Assembly: GCA_002476905.1 (NCBI GenBank)
Contig: DLND01000059.1
Location: 1 to 5,510, forward strand
Reading direction: 5' to 3'
DNA length: 5,510 nt
Origin: Flavobacteriales bacterium UBA7519
GTDB taxonomy: Bacteria; Bacteroidota; Bacteroidia; Flavobacteriales; Weeksellaceae
The translations under genes and the position numbers were made by a program. Position 1 is the first letter of the stretch. Every line of letters begins with the position of its first letter. Shown one piece after another: positions 1 to 4,944 of this stretch. The notes under the pieces were generated by a model. That model was not told the DNA's origin, ran no database searches, and saw only the letters and a program-made list of their open reading frames with translations.

Positions 1-921
1 ACCCATATCCAAAATTCCTTTTGGCTGCTCATGTAAAGAACGGTTGAAAATATCAATAATAAACTCATCAATCACTTTAAAATAAGTCAAATGCGCACCG
101 CCACTTCCCCAAACATTCATTTCGCGGTTCACGTGGATTTCGTCTTCGCCATCTTCAATTTCTCGAATTTCTGAGGCTTGTCCGAAGATCAGATTATCTA
201 ACTTTGAAAACGTCGGAAGATAAGAAACGGTTACGCCATAAGAAGTGGCGCGTCTTGCAAAGAATAGTCCCGTTTCTGTGAATTGGAAGTTTTTTCCTTT
301 TTTCGAAAACCAACCGAGCTCGGAAAGGTAGTCAAGGATTTTTCCAAAATATTCAGGGTTTTTATGGAATTCTTCTGCGCTGAAACTAGCTTCCATAAAG
401 TATTTGTGAAACATTCCGCTCATTCCCAGTTTGATAATGATTGGCCCAACCAGAGCGCCTTCAATATGTTTTTGGATTTGATAATTGAGAGAAGATGCGT
501 CTTTGTCTTCATTCAGAAAAGATTTGTATTTCTCAAAAATATCAATCCATTTTTTGCAGAGATTTTCGGTGAGTTCTTTAGAATTAATGACGTCGAAATC
601 CGCCAAAAACTCTGCTAAATCAACATAAATGTTTTGATGAGAAAAAGCTTCTTTTGTTTTTATGTTTTTTGAGATTTTTACAACATCAGATTCGTTATTC
701 AAATTATAATTCAGAAAACCTTGTGACGCCAAAACTCGCAAGGCAACATTCAAATAACCTTCGTTAGTTTCAAATTTTTCATTGATTTCGGAAAGTTCCA
801 GATTGTCATTAGCCAAAATAAAATCCAGTACTTTTTTCTTTGACAAAGCTGAAATTACAGGCGCTGTAACAATGCCGTCCAAATGTCTGAAAATAGATTC
901 ACGAAGTTTTCTCTTATCCAT
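1..921 (-). CDS. SAM-dependent methyltransferase, N-terminal part (runs off the left edge)
   Basis: An uninterrupted minus-strand reading frame starts at ATG 919-921 and is still open at base 1, giving 307 codons. Residues about 10-75 and 150-220 read like two winged-helix or dimerisation modules (for example PVISALSKKKVLDFIL near residue 21, and a helix ending YLSELGWFSKKG with TETG after it). Residues 263-281 carry a conserved-looking block with NVWGSGGAH and YF. The visible part ends with ILDMG (303-307), which is the start of SAM-binding motif I; the rest of the glycine loop lies outside the window. From family knowledge, a long N-terminal region followed by this block and a Rossmann methyltransferase resembles large class I methyltransferases of the kind associated with polyketide or natural-product enzymes (AprA-like). 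That subfamily assignment is from memory. The substrate is unknown. It is transcribed divergently from ada. I see no convincing TAnnTTTG box for it in the 134-bp gap. The start is the first ATG of the frame, with no Shine-Dalgarno. Confidence 0.72.
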   Translation of the reverse strand, partial: MDKRKLRESIFRHLDGIVTAPVISALSKKKVLDFILANDNLELSEINEKFETNEGYLNVALRVLASQGFLNYNLNNESDVVKISKNIKTKEAFSHQNIYVDLAEFLADFDVINSKELTENLCKKWIDIFEKYKSFLNEDKDASSLNYQIQKHIEGALVGPIIIKLGMSGMFHKYFMEASFSAEEFHKNPEYFGKILDYLSELGWFSKKGKNFQFTETGLFFARRATSYGVTVSYLPTFSKLDNLIFGQASEIREIEDGEDEIHVNREMNVWGSGGAHLTYFKVIDEFIIDIFNRSLHEQPKGILDMG

Positions 922-1002
922 AAAACTGTTGATTTTGTGTTTTGGAAGATAAAAATTTTCCTTTAATCTTAGCAAAGAAAAAAATACTTGTTCATTTTTC
1001 GG

Positions 1003-1034
1003 TTGTTCATGGATTAATAAAACAGTTAAATTTG
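1003..1034 (+). promoter_or_regulatory. ada promoter (Bacteroidota type)
   Basis: TTG at 1003-1005 is followed by a 21-bp spacer and TAAATTTG at 1027-1034, a perfect match to the TAnnTTTG -7 element of Bacteroidota housekeeping promoters. Transcription would begin at about 1040, leaving a leader of about 16 nt before ATG 1056. The promoter lies inside the in-frame upstream extension of ada that starts at 942, which argues against that longer start. Confidence 0.72.
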
Positions 1035-1055
1035 TATCATTCAAGACAATCCAAT

Positions 1056-2099
1056 ATGAAATTGAATAACGAAATAATGTATCAGGCATCTTTTGAGAAA
1101 AATCCCGAATTCGAAGGGGTTTTTTGGATGGGTGTGAAAACAACAGGAATTTTCTGTCGTCCAACTTGTACTGCAAGAAAACCGAAACCTGAAAATGTTG
1201 AGTTCTTTGATACTACAAAAGATGCAATCTTGAAAGGTTACAGACCTTGTAAAGTTTGTAAACCATTAGAAAATCCGGATGAAACACCTGAGGAAATCCT
1301 GAAACTAATGGATGATTTATCTGCTGACCCAAGTTTGAAATTAAAAGATGTTGATTTGGTTGAAAGAGGATTGCAACCTGCGACTGTGAAACGTTGGTTT
1401 TTGAAACATCACGGGATGACTTTTCACGCTTTTCAAAGGATGTTTAAGATTAATTCGGCTTTTAAGAAACTACAGCAAGGCGAGAATGTTCTAGATGTGG
1501 CTTTGGATAACGGTTATGAAAGTTTGAGCGGTTTCAATGAAAGTTTCAAATCAATCTTTGGAACTTCTCCTAAAAACTCAAAAATGGAAAAAATTGTTGA
1601 TCTCAAAAGAATCGAAACACCACTCGGAACAATGATAGCCTGTGCGAATGAAAATGGAATATGTATGCTAGAATTTTCCGATAGAAAATCTTTATCAAAA
1701 GAGCTGGAAGATATTTCAAAATATTTCAAAGCCAACATTGTACAAGGGGAGAATCCTCATTTCAAAACTTTGGAAAAAGAATTAGAAGAGTATTTCGAAA
1801 GAAAACGATTAGATTTTACGGTTCCGCTTGCTCCGGTTGGAAAAGATTTTCAGAAAAAAGTGTGGGAAAACCTTAGAACCATTCCTTACGGAACTACTAG
1901 AAGTTACCAACAGCAAGCCGATATTCTTGGAAATCCAAAAGCTGTAAGAGCAGTTGCCAATGCGAATGGACTTAATAAAATTTCCATAATCATTCCTTGT
2001 CACAGAGTGATTGGTACTAATGGAACTTTGACTGGTTACGGCGGTGGAATCTGGCGAAAACAAAAATTATTGGAATTGGAGCAAGCGATTCTTTTTTAA
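1056..2099 (+). CDS. ada: Bifunctional Ada: methylphosphotriester-sensing AraC-type regulator and O6-methylguanine-DNA methyltransferase
   Basis: This 347-residue protein repairs alkylated DNA and should activate its own regulon. The N-terminal Ada zinc domain has the four expected cysteines: C34 and C38 in GIFCRPTC, and C65 and C68 in RPCKVC. By analogy with E. coli Ada, C34 is the one that accepts a methyl group from DNA methylphosphotriesters. Residues about 75-172 form an AraC-type double helix-turn-helix (LQPATVKRWFLKHHGMTFHAF, split here as LQPATVKRWF and the residues after it, then LDVALDNGYESLSGFNESFK). Residues about 182-345 are the suicidal methyltransferase domain, with the acceptor C315 in IPCHRVIG and a tail with GYGGGIWRK. 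All three modules are intact and the length is close to that of E. coli Ada. The frame extends upstream to ATG 942, but 1056 is preferred because a strong promoter lies at 1003-1034 and the zinc domain then starts at the usual distance. Met at codon 8 is a further option. The GNAT gene follows 61 bp downstream. Confidence 0.95.
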   Translation: MKLNNEIMYQASFEKNPEFEGVFWMGVKTTGIFCRPTCTARKPKPENVEFFDTTKDAILKGYRPCKVCKPLENPDETPEEILKLMDDLSADPSLKLKDVDLVERGLQPATVKRWFLKHHGMTFHAFQRMFKINSAFKKLQQGENVLDVALDNGYESLSGFNESFKSIFGTSPKNSKMEKIVDLKRIETPLGTMIACANENGICMLEFSDRKSLSKELEDISKYFKANIVQGENPHFKTLEKELEEYFERKRLDFTVPLAPVGKDFQKKVWENLRTIPYGTTRSYQQQADILGNPKAVRAVANANGLNKISIIIPCHRVIGTNGTLTGYGGGIWRKQKLLELEQAILF

Positions 2100-2103
2100 T
2101 TTA

Positions 2104-2130
2104 ATATTCAATATTTATTATTCTGAATAT
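2104..2130. repeat. Inverted repeat downstream of ada
   Basis: ATATTCA (2104-2110) and TGAATAT (2124-2130) are perfect 7-bp inverted arms with a 13-nt loop, five bases after the ada stop. The arms are almost all A/T and no T-tract follows, so this is a poor terminator. It lies immediately upstream of the candidate GNAT -7 box and could equally be an operator half-site pair, or chance in AT-rich DNA. Confidence 0.3.
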
Positions 2131-2132
2131 GC

Positions 2133-2140
2133 TAACTTTG
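2133..2140 (+). promoter_or_regulatory. Candidate -7 element for the GNAT-cupin unit
   Basis: TAACTTTG matches TAnnTTTG exactly and ends 20 nt before ATG 2161, nearly the same geometry as in the ada promoter (21 nt). No TTG is present at the expected -33 position, so the promoter may be weak or activator-dependent. Just downstream, AACTATC occurs twice in tandem (2141-2154). The gene could also be partly read through from ada. Confidence 0.5.
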
Positions 2141-2160
2141 AACTATCAACTATCAACCAT

Positions 2161-2676
2161 ATGAACATCCAGCCATTATTAGAGAATAACTTTGTAAAAT
2201 TAGTTCCATTAGAAGAGAATGATTTTGAGCAATTGTTCGAGGTTGCTTCTGACCCAAAGATTTGGGAACAACATCCGAATAAAGACCGATACAAAAAAGA
2301 GGTTTTCGAAAACTTCTTCCAAGGTGCAATGGAAAGTCAAGGTGCGTTCAAAATTGTAGAGAAAAATACGGGAGAGATTGCCGGAAGTACAAGATTTTAT
2401 GATTATAATCCGGAAGATAATTCGATTTTCATTGGTTATACATTTTACGCTACAAAATTCTGGGGTTCGAAACTGAATCCACAAGTTAAAAAGCTGATGC
2501 TGGATTACATTTTCCAATTTGTAAATAAAGTTAATTTCCACGTTGGAAAAGATAATATTCGTTCTCAAAAAGCGATAGAAAAGTTAGGTGCAAAAAAGGT
2601 AGATGAAGTGATTGTTGCTTATGCTTATGAACCAGAAAGACTGAATGTCGTTTTTGAAATCACTAAACCTAAATGA
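2161..2676 (+). CDS. GNAT family N-acetyltransferase (RimJ/RimL-like fold)
   Basis: The protein has 171 residues, the normal size for a single GNAT domain, and would transfer an acetyl group from acetyl-CoA to an amine; the substrate cannot be read from the sequence. The start LVPLEENDFEQLFEVASDP (residues 14-32) is typical of the RimJ/RimL-like Acetyltransf_3 group. IGYTFYATKFWG (91-102) is strand beta-4 leading to the acetyl-CoA pyrophosphate loop. The helix after it (KLNPQVKKLMLDYIF, 104-118) is a WGxxxN variant, where many relatives have a glycine-rich WGxGYA. NIRSQKAIEKLGAKK (132-146) is the conserved C-terminal motif. The frame is open upstream to ATG 2044, inside ada, but ATG 2161 is preferred: it places the domain correctly and sits 20 nt past a TAnnTTTG box. 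The cupin gene follows after 26 bp, which suggests an operon. Confidence 0.85.
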   Translation: MNIQPLLENNFVKLVPLEENDFEQLFEVASDPKIWEQHPNKDRYKKEVFENFFQGAMESQGAFKIVEKNTGEIAGSTRFYDYNPEDNSIFIGYTFYATKFWGSKLNPQVKKLMLDYIFQFVNKVNFHVGKDNIRSQKAIEKLGAKKVDEVIVAYAYEPERLNVVFEITKPK

Positions 2677-2702
2677 ATTGATAAATCCAATAAACTAGAA
2701 AA

Positions 2703-3065
2703 ATGAAAAAATACAGAATCCAAGCCAGCCCATTTGTAGTTCCTACCACCGATGGAAAACTGATAGAGGAACATTGGGGAAATTCTACCAGAAACTCAGA
2801 AATATCTATCGCACATATGGTTGCGCCACCCAACTGGAGCGAGCCGCATCAGACGCCCGAGTTTGACGAATTTACATTAATCATTTCCGGAAAAAAACAT
2901 TTCGAGATAGACGGTGATTCTGTTATTTTAGAAAAAGGTCAAAGTATTCTCATCGAAAAAGGCGCAAGAGTGCGATATTCCAATCCTTTTAGAGAACCAT
3001 GTGAGTATATTGCGATTTGTCTGCCTGCTTTTTCAATGGATTTGGTGCACAGAGAATCATTTTAA
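2703..3065 (+). CDS. Small single-domain cupin protein
   Basis: A 120-residue soluble protein that forms one cupin beta-barrel. Motif 1 is recognisable around residues 49-63 (H49, E53, then E56-FTLIIS-G63) and the first turn continues as KKHFEIDGDS. Motif 2 is around residues 79-94 (GQSILIEKGARVRYSN). Compared with the textbook pattern, the second His of motif 1 is replaced by Thr (HQT), and the usual His of motif 2 falls on V90, so the metal site is incomplete. It may bind a ligand without metal, or use another set of residues such as E53 or E56. Similar proteins are annotated only as cupin domain-containing. The start ATG 2703 lies 26 bp behind the GNAT stop without its own visible promoter, so co-transcription is likely. 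The function is unknown. Confidence 0.8.
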   Translation: MKKYRIQASPFVVPTTDGKLIEEHWGNSTRNSEISIAHMVAPPNWSEPHQTPEFDEFTLIISGKKHFEIDGDSVILEKGQSILIEKGARVRYSNPFREPCEYIAICLPAFSMDLVHRESF

Positions 3066-3066
3066 A

Positions 3067-3101
3067 TAATTTAAAAAAATTACAATTATGTTTTTAAACA
3101 T
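3067..3101. terminator. AT-only hairpins between convergent genes, possible weak bidirectional terminator
   Basis: TAATTT-AAAA-AAATTA (3067-3082) and ATGTTT-TT-AAACAT (3088-3101) are two short perfect inverted repeats in the 72-bp gap between the cupin stop and the DUF3037 stop. Their position suits transcription termination, but the stems are nearly pure A/T and weak. Nothing else is seen in the gap. Confidence 0.3.
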
Positions 3102-3137
3102 TAACCTCTTATTGTAAATCTATTATCTTTTATCTAC

Positions 3138-3533
3138 TCACATCACCAACTCTTCGAATAATCTGTCAAACGTTTTGCTCAAATCGTGGCTTGCACCAGG
3201 ATGTGGTCTGGATGTTTGAATGATAGAACTTTTTACAGCAGTAAGCCACCGGAAACGTTCTGGGATATCCATTTGGGCAATAGCACCCGCAGATTTTTCC
3301 CCTTTTGCAATATTTTCGAAAGACAAAAGATGTTTTCGCACGTCTTCATATTCGGTTTTGCAAGCCATCATCCGGAATTTTTCTTCACAAAGATGTGTTT
3401 TCACACGGATAAATTTTTCTTTCTTGGAAAACATAATTAATCCAACGTTGAAGAACTCTTCGCGCTCAGGCTTGGGAACCAGGCGGATTACCGCATATTC
3501 ATATAACTTTTGCTCTTGCATTTTTGGCTTCAT
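3138..3533 (-). CDS. DUF3037 family protein, partner of the HipA-like kinase
   Basis: A 131-residue protein of the uncharacterised DUF3037 family. Recognisable blocks are YEYAVIRLVPKPEREEFFNV (residues 11-30, continuing GLIMFS), PERFRWLTAVKSSIIQTSRP (91-110) followed by HPG, and LFEELV at the C-terminus. No signal peptide or membrane segment is visible, so it should be cytoplasmic. It starts inside the 3' end of the kinase gene: its ATG at 3531-3533 overlaps the kinase stop (3499-3501) by 35 bp in another frame, so translation is probably coupled. A second in-frame ATG at 3519-3521 (MQEQKLYEY) would fit the family start equally well and shorten the overlap. From memory, DUF3037 genes are often found next to HipA-like kinase genes, which suggests a shared function. 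No biochemical activity can be assigned. Confidence 0.85.
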   Translation of the reverse strand: MKPKMQEQKLYEYAVIRLVPKPEREEFFNVGLIMFSKKEKFIRVKTHLCEEKFRMMACKTEYEDVRKHLLSFENIAKGEKSAGAIAQMDIPERFRWLTAVKSSIIQTSRPHPGASHDLSKTFDRLFEELVM

Positions 3534-4287
3534 TTAAAAAGTTATCAGAATTGTCACGTCTCAGAATTAGAAATTGGAAATACACGTCTTTGATTTCAGT
3601 TGGAGTTAAATCTGTATCGTTCCAATGCAACCAATCTTCAGGAATCAGTTCTACAATCTCCCTCAAAACATCATCTGTCAATATCGCTTTGAATCGTTCA
3701 TTCACTTCATCCAATTCTGAAGCTTGCGGCAGGAGAACGTGATCTTTTATCATCACAAAAGGACTTACAGCGTTTTTCTCCCAGTTGTCCCAGTTGTGAT
3801 GGAAGTATAAAGAAGCGCCATTATCTATAAGCCAAAGTTCCTGATGCCACATCAGCATATTGGTATTACGGAAAGTACGGTCGATATTAGTAAGGAACGC
3901 ATCCAGCCAGACAATCTCAGAAGATAATTTTGGATCGATTTTTACCGCGCCCGGATCATAAGTAATGGCACCGGAAAGATAATGCAGCGCAAGATTTAGT
4001 CCGCAGCTGTTTTTTAATAAATCCTGGATTTCTTCATCGGCTTCACTTCTTCCAAATTCGTCAGAAAGATTAGCAAAAACCAACTCCGGAATACGAAATC
4101 CTAAAATTTGAGAAACCTTGCCTCCAATTAATTCGGAAATTAATGCTTTCACGCCGTGTCCGGCACCTCGGAACTTCAGCACATATTTGAAGTCATCGTC
4201 AGCTTCTGCAAGCGCCGGCAAAGAACCGCCTTCTCGCAACGGCAAAATATATCTGGTAACCGTCACGGTTCTCAATGATAGATCCAA
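3499..4287 (-). CDS. HipA-like (HipA_2 type) kinase family protein
   Basis: A 262-residue protein related to the HipA kinases but shorter than HipA (about 440 residues). Visible kinase features are a beta-3 lysine K38 in YVLKF; HGVKALISELIGG (44-56), with E52 a likely salt-bridge partner; a catalytic-loop-like NIDRTFRNTNML (134-145), with D136 and N141 spaced as in HipA and PI3K-like kinases; and LWLIDNGASLYF (151-162), with D155 in the metal-binding (DFG-equivalent) position. All key residues are present, so activity is plausible. No HipB-like antitoxin gene is adjacent; the partner is the overlapping downstream DUF3037 gene. The start is a TTG at 4285-4287. No in-frame ATG lies between it and the upstream stop, and a second TTG at 4273-4275 (LRTVTVTRY) is an alternative nearer to the family's usual start. 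The substrate is unknown. Confidence 0.83.
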   Translation of the reverse strand: MDLSLRTVTVTRYILPLREGGSLPALAEADDDFKYVLKFRGAGHGVKALISELIGGKVSQILGFRIPELVFANLSDEFGRSEADEEIQDLLKNSCGLNLALHYLSGAITYDPGAVKIDPKLSSEIVWLDAFLTNIDRTFRNTNMLMWHQELWLIDNGASLYFHHNWDNWEKNAVSPFVMIKDHVLLPQASELDEVNERFKAILTDDVLREIVELIPEDWLHWNDTDLTPTEIKDVYFQFLILRRDNSDNFLNEAKNARAKVI

Positions 4288-4468
4288 TTTGAAATTTTTT
4301 GTAAAAATAGGGATTTATAAAACAATTTGTATGAATTGTATTTCAGCACCCAATATATCTCTTCAGAACATTTTTTTCTACCAACAAGAGACTAGTTATA
4401 GAACTATTACTGGGATAATTATGCTTGTCTTGAATTTGTTCTGACAGAATAATAGGATGATATTTAGC

Positions 4469-4501
4469 CAAATTTAAATTTTTCGGTTGTCATTAGTCAA
4501 A
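4469..4501 (-). promoter_or_regulatory. Promoter of the HipA-like kinase / DUF3037 operon
   Basis: On the minus strand, TTTG (4501-4498) is followed by a 21-bp spacer and TAAATTTG (4476-4469). This is a full match to the Bacteroidota consensus, with the same -7 sequence and spacer length as the ada promoter. Transcription should start near 4462, leaving a leader of about 175 nt before the TTG start at 4287. No better minus-strand box was found closer to the gene. Confidence 0.65.
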
Positions 4502-4504
4502 GTA

Positions 4505-4534
4505 ACTATTGCTATGTTATTGATAATCAATAGT
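4505..4534. repeat. Nested inverted repeat, candidate operator
   Basis: An outer pair, ACTATTG (4505-4511) and CAATAGT (4528-4534), encloses and partly shares a perfect 15-bp palindrome, TATTGAT-A-ATCAATA (4518-4532). The element begins four bases upstream of the kinase promoter's -33 box and lies between two divergent promoters, a good position for a dimeric regulator. It could also fold as alternative hairpins, but neither strand has a T-tract suited to termination. Confidence 0.45.
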
Positions 4535-4551
4535 GGTAATTTGTAAAATCA

Positions 4552-4574
4552 TTTGTCCACCCCTTTGTCCACCC
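4552..4574 (+). repeat. Tandem direct repeat upstream of a promoter, candidate activator site
   Basis: TTTGTCCACCC occurs twice without mismatch (4552-4562 and 4564-4574), separated by one C, so the period is 12 bp. It is one of the few C-rich stretches in an AT-rich intergenic region and ends seven bases before the -33 position of the promoter at 4582-4612. Direct repeats about one helical turn apart and adjacent to -33 are typical sites for response regulators (LytTR or OmpR type). The regulator itself is not identifiable here. Confidence 0.55.
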
Positions 4575-4581
4575 TATAAAA

Positions 4582-4612
4582 TTTAATTTTTTAAGTATCA
4601 CACTTACATTTG
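4582..4612 (+). promoter_or_regulatory. Promoter of the decayed secreted-protein gene
   Basis: TACATTTG (4605-4612) matches TAnnTTTG exactly. TTTA at 4582-4585, 19 bp upstream, is a one-mismatch -33 element. The start of transcription would be near 4618, with a leader of about 33 nt to ATG 4651. The imperfect -33 box and the tandem repeat just upstream suggest activator dependence. Confidence 0.6.
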
Positions 4613-4650
4613 TGAAAATAAATTTTTAACAATCTCAAAAAGTAAACATT

Positions 4651-4807
4651 ATGAAAAAATCAATTCTTTGGTGGTAATGGTTTTATTAATCTTTTTTTCC
4701 AATGCTTTCAAAGCCCAAACAAGTACTCTCAATTGGAAAAAGGAACTTATATCACAAAATTAAAAACACAAAATGAAACCATAGATTCTAAATTCAGCAA
4801 AAATTAA
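4651..4807 (+). pseudogene. Remnant of a small secreted protein gene: signal peptide plus T9SS-like C-terminal tail, in three frames
   Basis: ATG 4651 opens MKKSILWW and stops at 4675-4677. One frame over, from 4671, the sequence reads VVMVLLIFFSNAFKAQ (to about 4718), a classic flavobacterial signal-peptide core ending in AQ, and stops at 4761-4763. In the third frame, 4727-4807 reads SQLEKGTYITKLKTQNET followed by IDSKFSKN and a stop. That resembles the end of Type IX secretion sorting domains (L-x-KG-x-Y-x-x-K...KF-x-KN). One added base in the A6 run after the ATG (4654-4659), or one added T at 4667-4669, would join the start to the signal peptide. A second shift of the same direction, between about 4719 and 4732, joins it to the tail. 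Even repaired it would be only about 50 residues, too short for a normal T9SS substrate, so the body was probably deleted. Promoter and terminator remain. The frames are seen directly; the T9SS link is from family knowledge; deletion is inference. Confidence 0.55.
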
Positions 4808-4829
4808 GGAAAAATAAAAGTTGAATTTC

Positions 4830-4856
4830 GCCGGTAGATTTTCTATCGGCTTTTTT
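4830..4856 (+). terminator. Intrinsic terminator of the decayed gene
   Basis: GCCGGTAGA (4830-4838), loop TTT, and TCTATCGGC (4842-4850) form a 9-bp stem with one G-T wobble, followed at once by TTTTTT (4851-4856) and ATTT. This is the strongest terminator in the window. It begins 22 bases after the last stop of the remnant and ends the transcript before the monooxygenase promoter. Confidence 0.85.
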
Positions 4857-4874
4857 ATTTCCAATTCGAATCCT

Positions 4875-4882
4875 TATTTTTG
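4875..4882 (+). promoter_or_regulatory. Candidate -7 element for the nitronate monooxygenase gene
   Basis: TATTTTTG fits TAnnTTTG. No TTG is found 19-21 bp upstream, where the T-tract of the terminator lies instead. Transcription from here would begin near 4888, leaving about 8 nt to ATG 4897 or about 56 nt to ATG 4945. The spacing slightly favours use of the downstream start. Confidence 0.45.
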
Positions 4883-4944
4883 AAAAAAATAAAAAGATGT
4901 CAAGCTTTATAGATTTCGGATTGGCTCAAAAACAATATAACAAG

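Larger units (their letters stand above)
4288..4944. other. Regulatory intergenic region between the kinase operon and the nitronate monooxygenase gene
   Basis: This stretch of about 650 bp has no intact gene longer than a few dozen codons. From left to right it holds the leader of the kinase operon (4288-4462, no convincing ORF), the kinase promoter (4469-4501, minus), a nested inverted repeat (4505-4534), a tandem 11-bp repeat (4552-4574), a plus-strand promoter (4582-4612), a decayed secreted-protein gene (4651-4807), an intrinsic terminator (4830-4856) and a candidate -7 box for the monooxygenase gene (4875-4882). The leader has small inverted repeats (ACAATT/AATTGT at 4322-4339, TAGTT/AACTA at 4393-4406) without a recognisable riboswitch. 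Confidence 0.7.

Noticed and set aside
283..618. Plus-strand open frame of 111 codons
   Set aside because: It lies wholly antisense to the methyltransferase reading frame, has no promoter box and encodes a low-complexity Phe-rich product.
1514..2063. Two minus-strand open frames inside ada
   Set aside because: They are antisense shadows of the Ada methyltransferase domain, with no independent signal.
2209..2568. Minus-strand open frame of 119 codons
   Set aside because: It is antisense to the GNAT gene, whose own product has clear family motifs; the antisense product has none.
3186..3742. Plus-strand frames opposite the DUF3037 and kinase genes
   Set aside because: The minus-strand products match known families over their whole length; the plus-strand products do not.
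4118..4444. Plus-strand open frame of 108 codons reaching into the intergenic region
   Set aside because: About half is antisense to the kinase N-terminus, the product shows no family features, and no plus-strand promoter precedes it.
4552..4574. Start of a CRISPR array or integration site
   Set aside because: There are only two copies of 11 bp with a one-base gap and no spacers, cas genes or integrase nearby.
4651..4677. Eight-codon ORF MKKSILWW as a leader peptide for attenuation
   Set aside because: The paired Trp codons are suggestive, but no biosynthetic gene follows, the terminator is about 150 bp away with no alternative pairing seen, and the following frames read as a broken secreted protein.
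4651..4807. Programmed ribosomal frameshifting to make one product
   Set aside because: No standard slippery heptamer or downstream pseudoknot lies at the frame junctions, and two successive shifts of the same kind would be needed.
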